Shown here piece after piece: positions 8,986-17,185 of a stretch of 64,000 bases of DNA. Below the pieces are notes generated by a model that was not told the origin of the DNA, did no database searches, and saw only the letters and a program-made list of their open reading frames with translations. The position numbers and the translations under genes were made by a program. The stretch lies in NCBI GenBank assembly GCA_947500135.1, contig CANMQX010000001.1:620001-684000 (forward strand). The letters are read 5' to 3'. The DNA comes from an uncultured Paracoccaceae bacterium. Lineage in GTDB: Bacteria > Pseudomonadota > Alphaproteobacteria > Rhodobacterales > Rhodobacteraceae. The stretch's first letter is position 1. Each line of letters starts with the position of its first letter.

Positions 8986-9471
8986 TTACAGACCGGTGAG
9001 AGCGGCGCGGTAGGCGAGGTTGACCACATAGCCGCTGAGAAACTCTTCCCGCGTCAGGAAAGCATCGTCGTCGGTGTCTGCACGGCGGAAGTCCCACACC
9101 ATCGACTTGTGATATTCTCGCCGTTCGATCTTGCCGTCACCGTCGTGGTCCCAGATTGCAAAAAGAACCTTTTGCGCTGTCTGATAAGCGCGTTCCTGAC
9201 CTTCATCCTCGGCGATGAAGTTGAAACCAAAGTCCCATTCAGTGAACTCTACAGGATCAATCGACCCGCTCTCATCAGTGTCCATGGACGCAAAGATGTC
9301 CTGACCGAAGTTGACGAATTCACCCATATCGGCCGCACCATTTGGGTTATCCTCAATCGATCCGTAGATCAGCTCCGCAAGTTCGCGACCGGGTGTCTGC
9401 GCGTCCGACTGAGCCAGCCCAGCGCTCGGGAGAGCCAAAAGCAGTGCGCATGTTGCTGTCAGAATTCTCAT
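8986..9471 (-). CDS. Secreted EF-hand calcium-binding protein
   Basis: The 161-residue precursor begins with a signal peptide (cleavage after about residue 20, GLAQS). Three EF-hand loops are visible: DTDESGSIDPVEF, DHDGDGKIERREY and DTDDDAFLTREEF. The first two have full Ca2+ ligands at positions 1, 3, 5 and 12; the third is also plausible. It is the first gene of the cluster running to 6761 and starts 80 bp from the divergent marR gene. A periplasmic Ca2+ sensor or scaffold for the cytochrome is an inference from context. Confidence 0.85.
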   Translation of the reverse strand: MRILTATCALLLALPSAGLAQSDAQTPGRELAELIYGSIEDNPNGAADMGEFVNFGQDIFASMDTDESGSIDPVEFTEWDFGFNFIAEDEGQERAYQTAQKVLFAIWDHDGDGKIERREYHKSMVWDFRRADTDDDAFLTREEFLSGYVVNLAYRAALTGL

Positions 9472-9494
9472 CTTGGTATCCCTTCTGATTCGTA

Positions 9495-9536
9495 TTGCAT
9501 AGCAAGCTATATACTATTACATAGTTAGCTATGCAA
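9495..9536. promoter_or_regulatory. Probable MarR operator between divergent genes
   Basis: A near-perfect inverted repeat, TTGCATAGCAAGCTAT and ATAGTTAGCTATGCAA, with a 10-bp centre. It covers the middle of the gap between the EF-hand gene and marR. The A/T-rich palindrome is the type bound by MarR dimers. Its place suggests that the regulator represses both itself and the redox cluster. Confidence 0.65.
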
Positions 9537-9550
9537 TGTTAAGTTGGATC

Positions 9551-9991
9551 ATGGAATTTGATCGTATGAACTCCGCGGGATACCTCGTGAACAATATGGC
9601 CCGCCTGCTTGTCGAGGTGCTTCGCAAGCGCATCGCACCACTTGGCATTGTCCCAGGGCAGTTTCCGGCACTATTGGCTCTTTGGGAGAAAGACGGGCTC
9701 ACTCAAAAAGAGCTTCTGGCCATGCTGGATATCGAGCAGGCCACACTTGCAAATACGCTGACCAGGATGGAACGGGATGGACTGATTATCCGTAAAGAAC
9801 ACCCTGCAGATGCACGGGCGCGGACGATCCACCTTACAGATCAAGGACGTTCAATCCGAGACTCAGCTTATCAGACAGCAATGCAAATCAACGAGGAAGT
9901 GCTGGCTGACCTCTCCGAAGATGAGACGCAAGCGTTCCTGGACTACATGCGCCGGGTGATTGGCAAGATCAAAGAAGTTGAGAAATCCTGA
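9551..9991 (+). CDS. MarR family transcriptional regulator
   Basis: A 146-residue winged-helix protein: GLTQKELLAMLDIEQATLANTLTRMERDGLI is the recognition helix-turn-helix, followed by the wing KEHPADARARTIHLTDQG. Start ATG 9551 is chosen over 9536 because the earlier codon lies inside the inverted repeat and has no Shine-Dalgarno, while AAGTTGGA precedes 9551. MarR proteins usually release DNA on binding phenolics or on oxidation. No cysteine that would suggest a redox switch is obvious. It is divergent from the EF-hand/cytochrome b561 cluster. Confidence 0.9.
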   Translation: MEFDRMNSAGYLVNNMARLLVEVLRKRIAPLGIVPGQFPALLALWEKDGLTQKELLAMLDIEQATLANTLTRMERDGLIIRKEHPADARARTIHLTDQGRSIRDSAYQTAMQINEEVLADLSEDETQAFLDYMRRVIGKIKEVEKS

Positions 9992-10454
9992 AGCGGACAT
10001 TGGCGCAGCCGCAGCGAAGGATAACTATGTCCGCTCTGCCGTTGTTGACCTGGACAAAGCTCAAGCTCGGGTCTGGGTCAAAGATACTTGACGCTTGGGT
10101 CAGTATTGCGTGATGCGGTTCATTGATACGCTTCAGAAAATCCGCCGCATCGCGTTAAAGATGCGCAGTAAAGATGCGCAGTGTTCCACATGCGAGCACA
10201 TTCTGGGCTAGGCGATAGACGGTGCAGCGCGGGTTACCGATCAAATGCGGGACACCCAAAGATATGAACAGCCCGGTAACCTTTACACCGCGCGCTGCGT
10301 TAAACCACCAAATCATCCAACAAGGGTCCGACGTTTTGCCGACGTCCCGCCGACGCTTTGCCGACAGGCGATTTGGGCGCAAAACAGGGCATTAACGGGT
10401 TTTCTGGCGATTCGCTGCAAACCACCCTGTCCGACACCATCGAACGTTGCGTGG
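9992..10454. other. 463-bp intergenic region without a supported gene
   Basis: No reading frame here has a convincing start, Shine-Dalgarno or domain. From left to right it contains an inverted repeat (AGCGGACAT 9992-10000 with ATGTCCGCT 10026-10034) just past the marR stop, a 13-bp tandem duplication (TAAAGATGCGCAG at 10156-10168 and 10169-10181), and the CCGACG-repeat element 10293-10451, described separately. A minus-strand frame at 10155-10382 has no recognisable product. Confidence 0.6.
10293..10451. repeat. Element A: TTAA-flanked 4 x 11-bp CCGACG repeat
   Basis: CGCTGCGTTAAACCACC (10293-10309), an 18-bp gap, then four units of exactly 11 bp starting CCGACG, CCGACG, CCGACG, CCGACA (10328, 10339, 10350, 10361), then TTAAC at 10392, GATTCGC at 10409 and CGAACGTTGCG ending at 10451. 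The same order and nearly the same spacing recur at 59856-60016. The element ends 3 bp before the stop of the hydroxyacid dehydrogenase gene. A one-helical-turn period suggests side-by-side protein binding. Confidence 0.7.
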
Positions 10455-11402
10455 TCAGACAGCCTGCGGCAGCGGGTGACCCTCATCCCAGGCCACGATA
10501 TTGTCCAACGCCATCTGCCCCATCGCCGCACGCACCTCCAGCGCTGCGGTGCCCAGATGCGGCAGCAGCACGGCATTTTCCAACGCCCGCAAACGCGGTG
10601 GCACATGGGGTTCCTTGGCAAACACATCCAGCCCTGCACCGGCGATCTGTTGCCCTTCAAGGGCAGCAATCAAGGCATCTTCATCCACAACATCACCCCG
10701 GGCGATATTGATAAAAATACCGCTCGGTTTCATCGACGCCAAGGCATCCGCATCAATCAATTGCGTATTGGCACCGCCCCCCGGTACGGTCACCACAACG
10801 ATATCAGCCTGCCCCATCAGGTCTGCCAAACTGTCCAACTGGCGTGCCGGAAAATCGACTTTCTTGCGTGACCGGTTAAAGAACAGTACCGGCATATCAA
10901 AGCCATAGTGGCAGCGACGTGCCACCGCCTGCCCGATCCGGCCCATGCCAACGATCCCGACCGTCTTGCCGGTCACATGGGTGCCTAGCATCTGCGTCGG
11001 ACCCCATCCGCCCCAGCGATCCGCACGGACCAACCGTTCGCCCTCGCCTGCGCGGCGGCACGCCGACAAGATCAGGGTCATGCCAATATCCGCGGTCGCG
11101 TCCGTCACCACATCAGGGGTGTTGGACACAGCCACACCAGCCCCACGGGCGGCATCCACATCAATGTGATTATAACCGACGCCGAAATTGGCAAGCACAC
11201 CGCAGCGAATATCGCCTGCAAACGCTTCTTTAACGAATTGGTCACCCAAGGTCGGCAGGATGGCGTCATAGCTTGCCAGTGCCTCCTGCGCCTCTGCAAC
11301 GGTCAGGCCCTCCGTGCTTTCCCGCACGGTCACATCATAACGGGCGCGGGCCGTTTCGAGATTCGCATCGGGCAAAACACGGGTGATCAAAAGTTTCTTC
11401 AA
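10455..11402 (-). CDS. D-isomer-specific 2-hydroxyacid dehydrogenase (glyoxylate reductase-like)
   Basis: The 315-residue protein has the NAD(P)-binding motif GMGRIGQAVARR in its middle, and the catalytic Arg (NIARGDVVDE), Glu (DVFAKEPHVP) and His (LLPHLGTAA) in the standard order. The N-terminal substrate domain with NFGVGYNHID matches glyoxylate/hydroxypyruvate reductases. An Arg two residues after the first glycine block (FFNRSRKK) favours NADPH. It is the last gene of a minus-strand set; its ATG overlaps the csaA stop (ATGA). Confidence 0.9.
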   Translation of the reverse strand: MKKLLITRVLPDANLETARARYDVTVRESTEGLTVAEAQEALASYDAILPTLGDQFVKEAFAGDIRCGVLANFGVGYNHIDVDAARGAGVAVSNTPDVVTDATADIGMTLILSACRRAGEGERLVRADRWGGWGPTQMLGTHVTGKTVGIVGMGRIGQAVARRCHYGFDMPVLFFNRSRKKVDFPARQLDSLADLMGQADIVVVTVPGGGANTQLIDADALASMKPSGIFINIARGDVVDEDALIAALEGQQIAGAGLDVFAKEPHVPPRLRALENAVLLPHLGTAALEVRAAMGQMALDNIVAWDEGHPLPQAV

Positions 11403-11737
11403 TGTAGGCGTCCTCCATTCGGGACCGGCATGTTAGGGCCGACAAGAACAATCTCTCCGTTTTTATCGGGCATGCCAAGGACCAGCACCTCTGACATGAA
11501 TTTGCCAATCTGACGGGGTGGAAAGTTGACAACGGCCAGCACCTGACGGCCCGCCAAGGCTTCTGGCGTGTAATGAGCAGTGATTTGGGCCGATGTCTTT
11601 TTCTCGCCAATCTCACCGCCAAAATCGATCCAAAGCTTGATCGCAGGTTTGCGCGCTTCGGGGTAAGGTTCAGCCCGTATAACCGTGCCAACGCGCACAT
11701 CCACTTTTAGAAATTCATCAAAGGATATCTCAGCCAC
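11399..11737 (-). CDS. csaA: CsaA-type tRNA-binding/chaperone protein
   Basis: A 112-residue stand-alone tRNA-binding OB-fold domain: FLKVDVRVGTVIRAE at the start, KTSAQIT in the middle and VVNFPPRQIGKFMSEVLVLG near the end, as in Bacillus CsaA and the C-terminal domain of methionyl-tRNA synthetase. CsaA proteins are dimers that bind tRNA and have been linked to protein export. The frame overlaps the proC 3' end by 8 bp and the hydroxyacid dehydrogenase start by 4 bp, so the three are probably co-transcribed. Confidence 0.92.
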   Translation of the reverse strand: MAEISFDEFLKVDVRVGTVIRAEPYPEARKPAIKLWIDFGGEIGEKKTSAQITAHYTPEALAGRQVLAVVNFPPRQIGKFMSEVLVLGMPDKNGEIVLVGPNMPVPNGGRLH

Positions 11738-12545
11738 GCGACAGCTCCCGCGATCTGTTGGCAGCTGCTGAGACGGTATTTTTCATTATATTTTTCAAAC
11801 CGTTACAATCGTCCATCAACACCTCCAACCCGGCTTGTGTCGTGCCGTTGGGAGACGTCACATTCACGCGCAACTGGGCAGGCGTCTCATCTGCCGCCAT
11901 GGCCAAGGCACCCGCACCTGCAACCGTCGCCTTGGCCAGTCGCATCGCCAAATCCGGGGCCAGGCCTTCCGCCTCGCCGGCGGCGGCCAGCGCCTCGATC
12001 ATGTGAAACACATAGGCGGGACCGGAGCCGGACACCCCTGTCACGGCATCCATCTGGCTTTCACTTTCCAACCGGACCGTTTCGCCAACCGCACGCAACA
12101 GCCTGTCGGCCATATCCAAATGGGCATCCGTTGCGCGATCATTACCAATCATGGCTGTGATCCCCCGCCCGACGGCCGCAGGTGTGTTGGGCATCGCCCG
12201 AATGATCGGCGTTTCAGCCCCCAGAACATCGGCAAACGTCGCAATCGATGTGCCCGCCGCGACCGATAAAAATAAGGTCGATCCATTGCCCAGCGCCTGC
12301 ATTGATGGCAACGCGTCACCCATCATCTGCGGCTTGACAGCGACCAGTACGATGGCCGGATCGGCGGGCAAATCAGTGTTCAGATGCACATCCTGCGCCT
12401 GCACCCAATCGGATGGATGCGGATCGATGACCCAGACCGCCTGCCGGGACAAACCCCCTGCCAGCCAGCCCGCCAACATGGCCGATCCCATCTTGCCGCA
12501 ACCCAATAAAACAAGGCCGCGCTGCGCCAGTTCGGTATCTTGCAT
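11730..12545 (-). CDS. proC: Pyrroline-5-carboxylate reductase
   Basis: ProC makes the last step of proline synthesis, reducing pyrroline-5-carboxylate with NAD(P)H. The 271-residue protein shows the N-terminal Rossmann motif GCGKMGSAML, the substrate region MPNTPAAVG, and the C-terminal signature VTGVSGSGPAYVF followed by VTSPNGTTQAGLEVL. Start ATG 12545 follows AAGGGAGA; an upstream frame start at 12599 lies in a palindrome and is rejected. First gene of the proC-csaA-dehydrogenase set. Confidence 0.95.
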   Translation of the reverse strand: MQDTELAQRGLVLLGCGKMGSAMLAGWLAGGLSRQAVWVIDPHPSDWVQAQDVHLNTDLPADPAIVLVAVKPQMMGDALPSMQALGNGSTLFLSVAAGTSIATFADVLGAETPIIRAMPNTPAAVGRGITAMIGNDRATDAHLDMADRLLRAVGETVRLESESQMDAVTGVSGSGPAYVFHMIEALAAAGEAEGLAPDLAMRLAKATVAGAGALAMAADETPAQLRVNVTSPNGTTQAGLEVLMDDCNGLKNIMKNTVSAAANRSRELSRG

Positions 12546-12578
12546 GACGTCTCCCTTTTGGCGGGAGATTACGGAAAG

Positions 12579-12604
12579 GTAAGATGGGTTTAAACCCATC
12601 TTAC
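12579..12604. repeat. 26-bp perfect palindrome between YbjN gene and proC
   Basis: AAGATGGGTTTAAACCCATCTT is the core (22 bp) of a perfect palindrome that extends two bases further on each side. It sits between the stop of the YbjN-domain gene and the proC start. It resembles the GTGGGT-n-ACCCAC palindromes seen elsewhere in the window and could act as an RNA hairpin at the upstream gene's 3' end. Confidence 0.6.
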
Positions 12605-12613
12605 GCCAAATTA

Positions 12614-13117
12614 TCAGGCGCGCCCGTAAACGCCACCAATGGCTGCCTCGACCGCTTCCTTCGCGGTCCGGTCAGACCATGTGACCAGCTGGATCGCGGG
12701 GTAATATTGTTCACAAGCCGCGACTGCGGCGTTGATCATGGTATCCACCTGATCCGGCCCTGCCATCTGATCACCGGTCAACACCAGCCCATAGCGATAG
12801 ACCATCAGCTTTTGTTCGTCCCACCAGGTAAATGCCCCCGCCCAGCAACGATCATTGATAGTATTCAGCGCCTCAAACAAGGCAGGCATCCGCTCTGCCG
12901 GGGGTTCCATATCGAAGGTGCAGATCAGGCGCAGCGTCTCGTCATAGGCAGACCAGGCCAGCGTGATGGAATAGGTGCGCCACTGCCCTTCGACCGCCAT
13001 GGCGATCTGGTCATCATGGATGCGGTCAAACTCCCATGCGTGGTGTTCCGCGATATGTTCCACCAAATCGATCGGATGAAGATCCTCAGCCTCAAGGTAA
13101 TGTTCTGATAATGCCAT
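12614..13117 (-). CDS. YbjN domain protein
   Basis: A 167-residue soluble protein of the YbjN family (type III secretion chaperone-like fold), with the typical LICTFDMEPP and LFEALNTINDRCWAGAFTWWDEQKLMVYRYGL stretches. Members are common in alphaproteobacteria and their role is unclear. ATG 13117 (MALSEHY) follows GAGG at proper spacing; a GTG at 13132 is a weaker alternative. Upstream of proC on the same strand but separated from it by a palindrome. Confidence 0.8.
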   Translation of the reverse strand: MALSEHYLEAEDLHPIDLVEHIAEHHAWEFDRIHDDQIAMAVEGQWRTYSITLAWSAYDETLRLICTFDMEPPAERMPALFEALNTINDRCWAGAFTWWDEQKLMVYRYGLVLTGDQMAGPDQVDTMINAAVAACEQYYPAIQLVTWSDRTAKEAVEAAIGGVYGRA

Positions 13118-13346
13118 CGTAACCGGCCTCACTGCTTTGGCGCATGGGTCATGGCAGTGCCCAAGCGCTAGGTGCCTGCTCTAGGGGCGGTGTTGTTCAC
13201 CTTTGTCCCCTACAACATATCGTGCAGGCATCAGGGGCGTCCTGTAAAGCAATTTCTTGGGGATAAGTGATTTGCCATGGCAATTTCCTGTGGATCATTG
13301 TCATCATGCGGGCACGACCACTCACCAAATGCCAAGGAGTCCCCCC

Positions 13347-14378
13347 ATGAATATCGACCTGCTCAAACGTCTTTGTGAAATGCCCGGCGTGCCCGGCCAC
13401 GAACACCGCGTCCGCGATCTGATCCAAGGCGAAATCAAGGGGATGTTCGATGAGGTCACAACCGACCCGATGGGCTCGCTTTTGTGTCGCCGCGACGCCA
13501 AGAAGAAAAGCGCGCCCAAGGTCATGTTGCTGTGCCATATGGACGAAATCGGGTTTCTGGTCAGCCATATCGACAAGAACGGGTTCGTCTATCTGCAACC
13601 GGTTGGCGGCTTTGATCCGCGCAACCTGTTTTCGCGCCGGGTGCTGGTCTGCACCGATGATGGCGATTTCAAAGGGGTGATGAACCCCGGCGGCAAGCCC
13701 ATCCATATCTCGGCCCCCGAGGATCGCAAGAAGGTCCCGCAAGTGGGTGAGTTCTTTGTCGATCTTGGGATGGGCGCCAAGGCCCGCGATGTGGTCAAGG
13801 TTGGTGATTTTGTCGTAATGGACGAACCCTTTGTCGAAATGGGTGACAAGCTGGTGTCAAAGGCGCTGGATAACCGCATTGCCTGCTGGCTGGGGATCGA
13901 AGCGATACGCAAGCTGGGCAAGAAAGGTAAAGGTGCCGAAATTCACGTGGCCTTCACCTGTCAGGAAGAGGTCGGTCTGCGCGGCGCCCGCACGGCCAGC
14001 TATGCCATCCGCCCTGATATCGGGCTGGGCATTGATGTGACGCTCGCTTGCGACACGCCGGGCATTCCTGAAAAGGACGCAACAACCCAACAAGGCGAAG
14101 GGTTCGGCCTGCATGTGCGTGACAGTTCCTTTATTGCTGACAAGGCTTTGGTGTCCGAAGTTGAGGCGCTCGCGAAGAAGAAAAAGATTCCTTACCAACG
14201 CACGATGCTTGCCGCTGGTGGACAAGACGGCGCCGCCGCCCAACAGGCCGCCGCCGGGGCGCGGGCCGTGGGGATCACCGTTGGCACAAGGTATATCCAC
14301 ACCGTGACAGAGATGATCGACAAAAACGATCTGCAAGCGGCACTTGATATTTTGGTGGCCTATCTGTCGGAGTTTTGA
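13347..14378 (+). CDS. M42 family metallopeptidase (glutamyl/deblocking aminopeptidase type)
   Basis: The 343-residue protein has the dinuclear metal-site motifs of M42 peptidases: CHMDEIGF (His), KALDNRIAC (bridging Asp), TCQEEVGLRGA (catalytic Glu and metal Glu), GIDVTLACDTPG (Asp) and RYIHTVTEMID (His). M42 enzymes form large tetrahedral peptidase complexes that trim short peptides. ATG 13347 follows AAGGAGT, so the longer frame from 13257 is rejected. The stop overlaps the next gene's start. Confidence 0.92.
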   Translation: MNIDLLKRLCEMPGVPGHEHRVRDLIQGEIKGMFDEVTTDPMGSLLCRRDAKKKSAPKVMLLCHMDEIGFLVSHIDKNGFVYLQPVGGFDPRNLFSRRVLVCTDDGDFKGVMNPGGKPIHISAPEDRKKVPQVGEFFVDLGMGAKARDVVKVGDFVVMDEPFVEMGDKLVSKALDNRIACWLGIEAIRKLGKKGKGAEIHVAFTCQEEVGLRGARTASYAIRPDIGLGIDVTLACDTPGIPEKDATTQQGEGFGLHVRDSSFIADKALVSEVEALAKKKKIPYQRTMLAAGGQDGAAAQQAAAGARAVGITVGTRYIHTVTEMIDKNDLQAALDILVAYLSEF

Positions 14379-15223
14379 GCGACCCAGTGATCACCACTGC
14401 ACTGGTCCGCGATTTGATTGCGGACCAGTTTCCGCAATGGGGTGATCTGCCGATAACACCTGTTGCGACATCGGGGTGGGACAACCGGACCTTTCATCTG
14501 GGCAGCCAGATGTCTGTGCGTCTGCCCAGTGCCGCAGCCTATGCCGCACAGGTAGAAAAAGAGCAGAGATGGCTACCCAGACTCGCCCCGCATGTGCCGC
14601 TCCCCATCCCCAAACCCATCGCCCAAGGCCGCGCGTTGGACGCCTACCCGTTTGACTGGAGCGTGATGGGATGGCTATCCGGCATACATCCCACGCACCC
14701 AACCGATCAACTCGCCAATGATCTGGGTGCGTTCCTGCGTACCCTGCAACATGCACCCGTCAATGGCGCCCCCGGACCGGGCCAGCATAATTTCCATCGC
14801 GGTGGCGATCTGCGCATCTATGATCAGGAGGTACGGCATTGCCTGCAACAACTGGGCGATGCCGTTAATCAAAGCAAGATTTCGCGGCTTTGGACAAAGG
14901 CCTGTCAAAGCGCATGGGCACGGGCACCCGTCTGGCTGCACGGCGACGTCGCACCCGGAAACCTTCTGATACAGGACAACAACTTATCAGCCGTCATTGA
15001 TTTTGGATGCTGCGCGATGGGCGACCCGGCCTGCGATCTGGCGATTGCATGGACATTCTTTGATGAACCAACACGCAAGGTGTTTCGCAACACGCTCAAT
15101 TTGGATAACGACACATGGGCACGGGCCAAGGGCTGGTGCCTTTGGAAGGCCCTTTTACTGATGACAAAAGGTGACGCGGCAGGCAAAAACACGATCAACG
15201 CCCTTTTGACAGACAACAGCTAA
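14375..15223 (+). CDS. Aminoglycoside phosphotransferase (APH) family kinase
   Basis: A 282-residue protein with the APH/choline-kinase fold: catalytic loop WLHGDVAPGNLL (Asp and Asn) and Mg-binding VIDFGCCAMGDPACDLA. Close relatives phosphorylate aminoglycosides or other small molecules; there is no evidence for a resistance role here. The frame can begin at TTG 14375, overlapping the peptidase stop by 4 bases, or at GTG 14387. Coupled with the M42 peptidase gene. Confidence 0.85.
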   Translation: MSDPVITTALVRDLIADQFPQWGDLPITPVATSGWDNRTFHLGSQMSVRLPSAAAYAAQVEKEQRWLPRLAPHVPLPIPKPIAQGRALDAYPFDWSVMGWLSGIHPTHPTDQLANDLGAFLRTLQHAPVNGAPGPGQHNFHRGGDLRIYDQEVRHCLQQLGDAVNQSKISRLWTKACQSAWARAPVWLHGDVAPGNLLIQDNNLSAVIDFGCCAMGDPACDLAIAWTFFDEPTRKVFRNTLNLDNDTWARAKGWCLWKALLLMTKGDAAGKNTINALLTDNS

Positions 15224-15260
15224 GATCATATCTCTCATTCAAATGACTAAAGCAAAAGGA

Positions 15261-16268
15261 TTAGCTGCTCAAAAGCGCACGTTCATTCGCAACATGACGA
15301 CGGAGGAGTTGTCTAATCTGTTTGCCCGTCTCAGGAACATGGCGCGCTGTCTGCGGGTTATAGGACCGGTCTTCCAATTCCGGGAACAGCGTCAGAATCT
15401 CTTCGCGTGCCTCTGGTGAAACCGCCTTGAGAGCCTCGGGCCCGGTATAAAGACTTTCCGCTGGCGCCCCTTCTGAAAAGACCACCTCGTGCTGGTCGAA
15501 CAGGAAATGAAAATACGCTACGTCTGTAGCGTCTTCATCCACGTAGATACCGGGCATTTCGGTCAACTTGGCCGCTGGCACAAGAACCTCGCGCTCTCCA
15601 AAAATACGCTCTGCTATCTTTGATGACACAAGGATTCGGTGTTGACGGGATACACATAGATCCCGTTTCGGCAAACCATTGCCCAATGCGCCCGCCGTGA
15701 TCCGGATCGGGCGCAGTTTGGGGTTCTGATACATGGTCAACGCATCGATCTTGATCGATCCTGCCCAACGGATTGGCTGATATCCACGGTCCTGTGTCAG
15801 GACCATATCGCCGACTTTCAGCCTCTCGACCGGCACGGCCCCATGCAAGGTGTCGATCAAAGTGCCCCGTCCAAAACAAATGACGATTTCTGTGGGGACA
15901 TTCGCAATGCCACTGGCGGTATAGGTCGTCCCGGTGACAATGGGTGTGCCCCCCGGATACTGGACCAAATGGGTGGAAATGAAGTTTGCGCCGCCGCCGA
16001 TCACCATGCCAATGGCATCGGGACCACCGCTTCCGTCGATTTGCTGTTGCCATCCAAACGACAGCGTCTGCCCGACCCATCCGGCGGGCAAGGAACCTGT
16101 TACGGCAGTGATTGTTGGCAGCGCACCGGTTTCTGTATCAGGAAGGTTATCGCCGACGCCAAGCGTGTCTTCATCGAAAAACGTGATCGTCCCAACAACG
16201 CCAAGCGACGTGAACGTCCCCCAGGCAGTGCCGGTAACACCAATGATATCAAGTGTATAACTGGGCAT
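15261..16268 (-). CDS. Hint-domain protein 1
   Basis: The 335-residue protein has a beta-rich N-terminal part (about 1-128), then a Hedgehog/intein (Hint_2) domain beginning at CFGRGTLIDT with VERLKVGDMVLTQDRGYQPIRWAG and a histidine block LCVSRQHRILV. In Hint domains the leading Cys performs an N-S acyl shift that can cleave the chain or attach it to another molecule. The C-terminal part after about 270 is helical and charged. Roseobacters carry many such proteins of unknown function. No standard signal peptide is visible; secretion through a type I route is possible (inference). Confidence 0.85.
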   Translation of the reverse strand: MPSYTLDIIGVTGTAWGTFTSLGVVGTITFFDEDTLGVGDNLPDTETGALPTITAVTGSLPAGWVGQTLSFGWQQQIDGSGGPDAIGMVIGGGANFISTHLVQYPGGTPIVTGTTYTASGIANVPTEIVICFGRGTLIDTLHGAVPVERLKVGDMVLTQDRGYQPIRWAGSIKIDALTMYQNPKLRPIRITAGALGNGLPKRDLCVSRQHRILVSSKIAERIFGEREVLVPAAKLTEMPGIYVDEDATDVAYFHFLFDQHEVVFSEGAPAESLYTGPEALKAVSPEAREEILTLFPELEDRSYNPQTARHVPETGKQIRQLLRRHVANERALLSS

Positions 16269-16492
16269 GTGTCAGTACTTTCGGTGCGGATCGCCCAGAC
16301 TGATTCAGATGGCATCTTCGGTTCCGCTTGGCGTGCATCAGCGCGCATTTATGGGCTGACGGCAAGGTATTGCGCTAAAAGCGTAATAAAGAATTGTGTT
16401 TCATTCATGGCCCGATTGACCGGCGCCGGGTTCGCCGCATTTGCCCCGCAGCGCCATTCATCATGGGATGGCTGCTGCGCGGCAAAACAAGG

Positions 16493-16738
16493 TCAGGCCT
16501 TGCCGGTGAACTTCGCAATCAGATCGTCGATGTTCAGGCCCAGACCGTCCAGCATGGACAGATCAAAACCCTTTTCTTCGATGAATGCTTTGGCCTTTTC
16601 AATATCCAGACCTTCAAGCATGGATGCATCCACACCCAGCTCTTGCAGCTTTCCTGCAAAATCAAAATCGCCTGCTAAATCTTCGGCCTTACGGCCAAAC
16701 ATGCCAGCAGCCTTGCCGACCAGATCACTCAATCCCAT
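16493..16738 (-). CDS. Small conserved-looking helical protein, 81 aa
   Basis: An acidic, helix-rich soluble protein with repeated hydrophobic/acidic patterns (GVDASMLEGLDIEKAKAFIEEKGFDLSMLDGL). AAGGAG lies six bases before ATG 16738, the best Shine-Dalgarno support among the nearby unknowns. I know no function. It is followed 98 bp away (transcriptionally upstream) by the UbiK-like gene on the same strand. Confidence 0.7.
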   Translation of the reverse strand: MGLSDLVGKAAGMFGRKAEDLAGDFDFAGKLQELGVDASMLEGLDIEKAKAFIEEKGFDLSMLDGLGLNIDDLIAKFTGKA

Positions 16739-16836
16739 CACGTTCTCCTTTTACGTCAGTGTCAGCGGTTTTTCTGACAATGACGGCGGACAAAGAAACG
16801 GGGAAACTTTGGGAATTCAGCGCAGAATCGGCCGGT

Positions 16837-17082
16837 TTACTTGTTACCGGCTTCCAGTGCTTCGATCCGCGCGGCAAGTGCGGCGTTCTCTTCGCGGGCC
16901 TTTTGAGCCATGGCGCGCACCGCATCGAATTCTTCGCGGGTGACCAGATCACGATCCGCCAGCCAACGGTCCATCAGCGATGACATGGCTGTCTGTGCTT
17001 CGTCCTTGGCGCCTTGGGCCACGCCCATGGCGTTGGTCATCAACTGGCTCAGGTCGTCAAACATCTTGTTCTTGGTCTGCAT
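16837..17082 (-). CDS. UbiK-type accessory factor (BMFP domain)
   Basis: A short coiled-coil protein (81 aa from ATG 17082) beginning MQTKNKMFDDLSQLMTNA, with DRWLADRDLVTREEFDAVRAMAQKAREENAALAARIEALE, the hallmark of the BMFP/UbiK family. UbiK helps ubiquinone synthesis at the membrane in E. coli; brucella relatives are membrane fusogens. GGAG is placed well before 17082 and too close to ATG 17088. Divergent from lgt. Confidence 0.85.
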   Translation of the reverse strand: MQTKNKMFDDLSQLMTNAMGVAQGAKDEAQTAMSSLMDRWLADRDLVTREEFDAVRAMAQKAREENAALAARIEALEAGNK

Positions 17083-17185
17083 TTTCATCTCCAATCGCAT
17101 GGACCTTATATGGGGACAAGCCAGCTTGCGCACAACCCAACATGGCTGGTTGACTTCGCCGCACCCTTGGGGAAACACATGGGCC

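Noticed and set aside
10156-10181. 13-bp tandem duplication as a possible CRISPR or att site
   Set aside because: Only two copies with no spacer and no integrase or tRNA nearby.
10155-10382. Minus-strand 75-residue frame in the 10.2-kb gap
   Set aside because: No Shine-Dalgarno or recognisable product; it crosses the repeat element.
10245-10871. 208-residue plus-strand frame through element A
   Set aside because: Runs antisense into the hydroxyacid dehydrogenase gene; no domain and His/Pro/Arg-rich like other shadows.
14375-15223. Antibiotic resistance gene (APH)
   Set aside because: The fold is shared by many metabolic kinases; chromosomal context with a peptidase gives no resistance evidence.
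15843-16943. 366-residue plus-strand frame
   Set aside because: Covers the Hint protein 1 gene and two small genes on the other strand; residue make-up is shadow-like.
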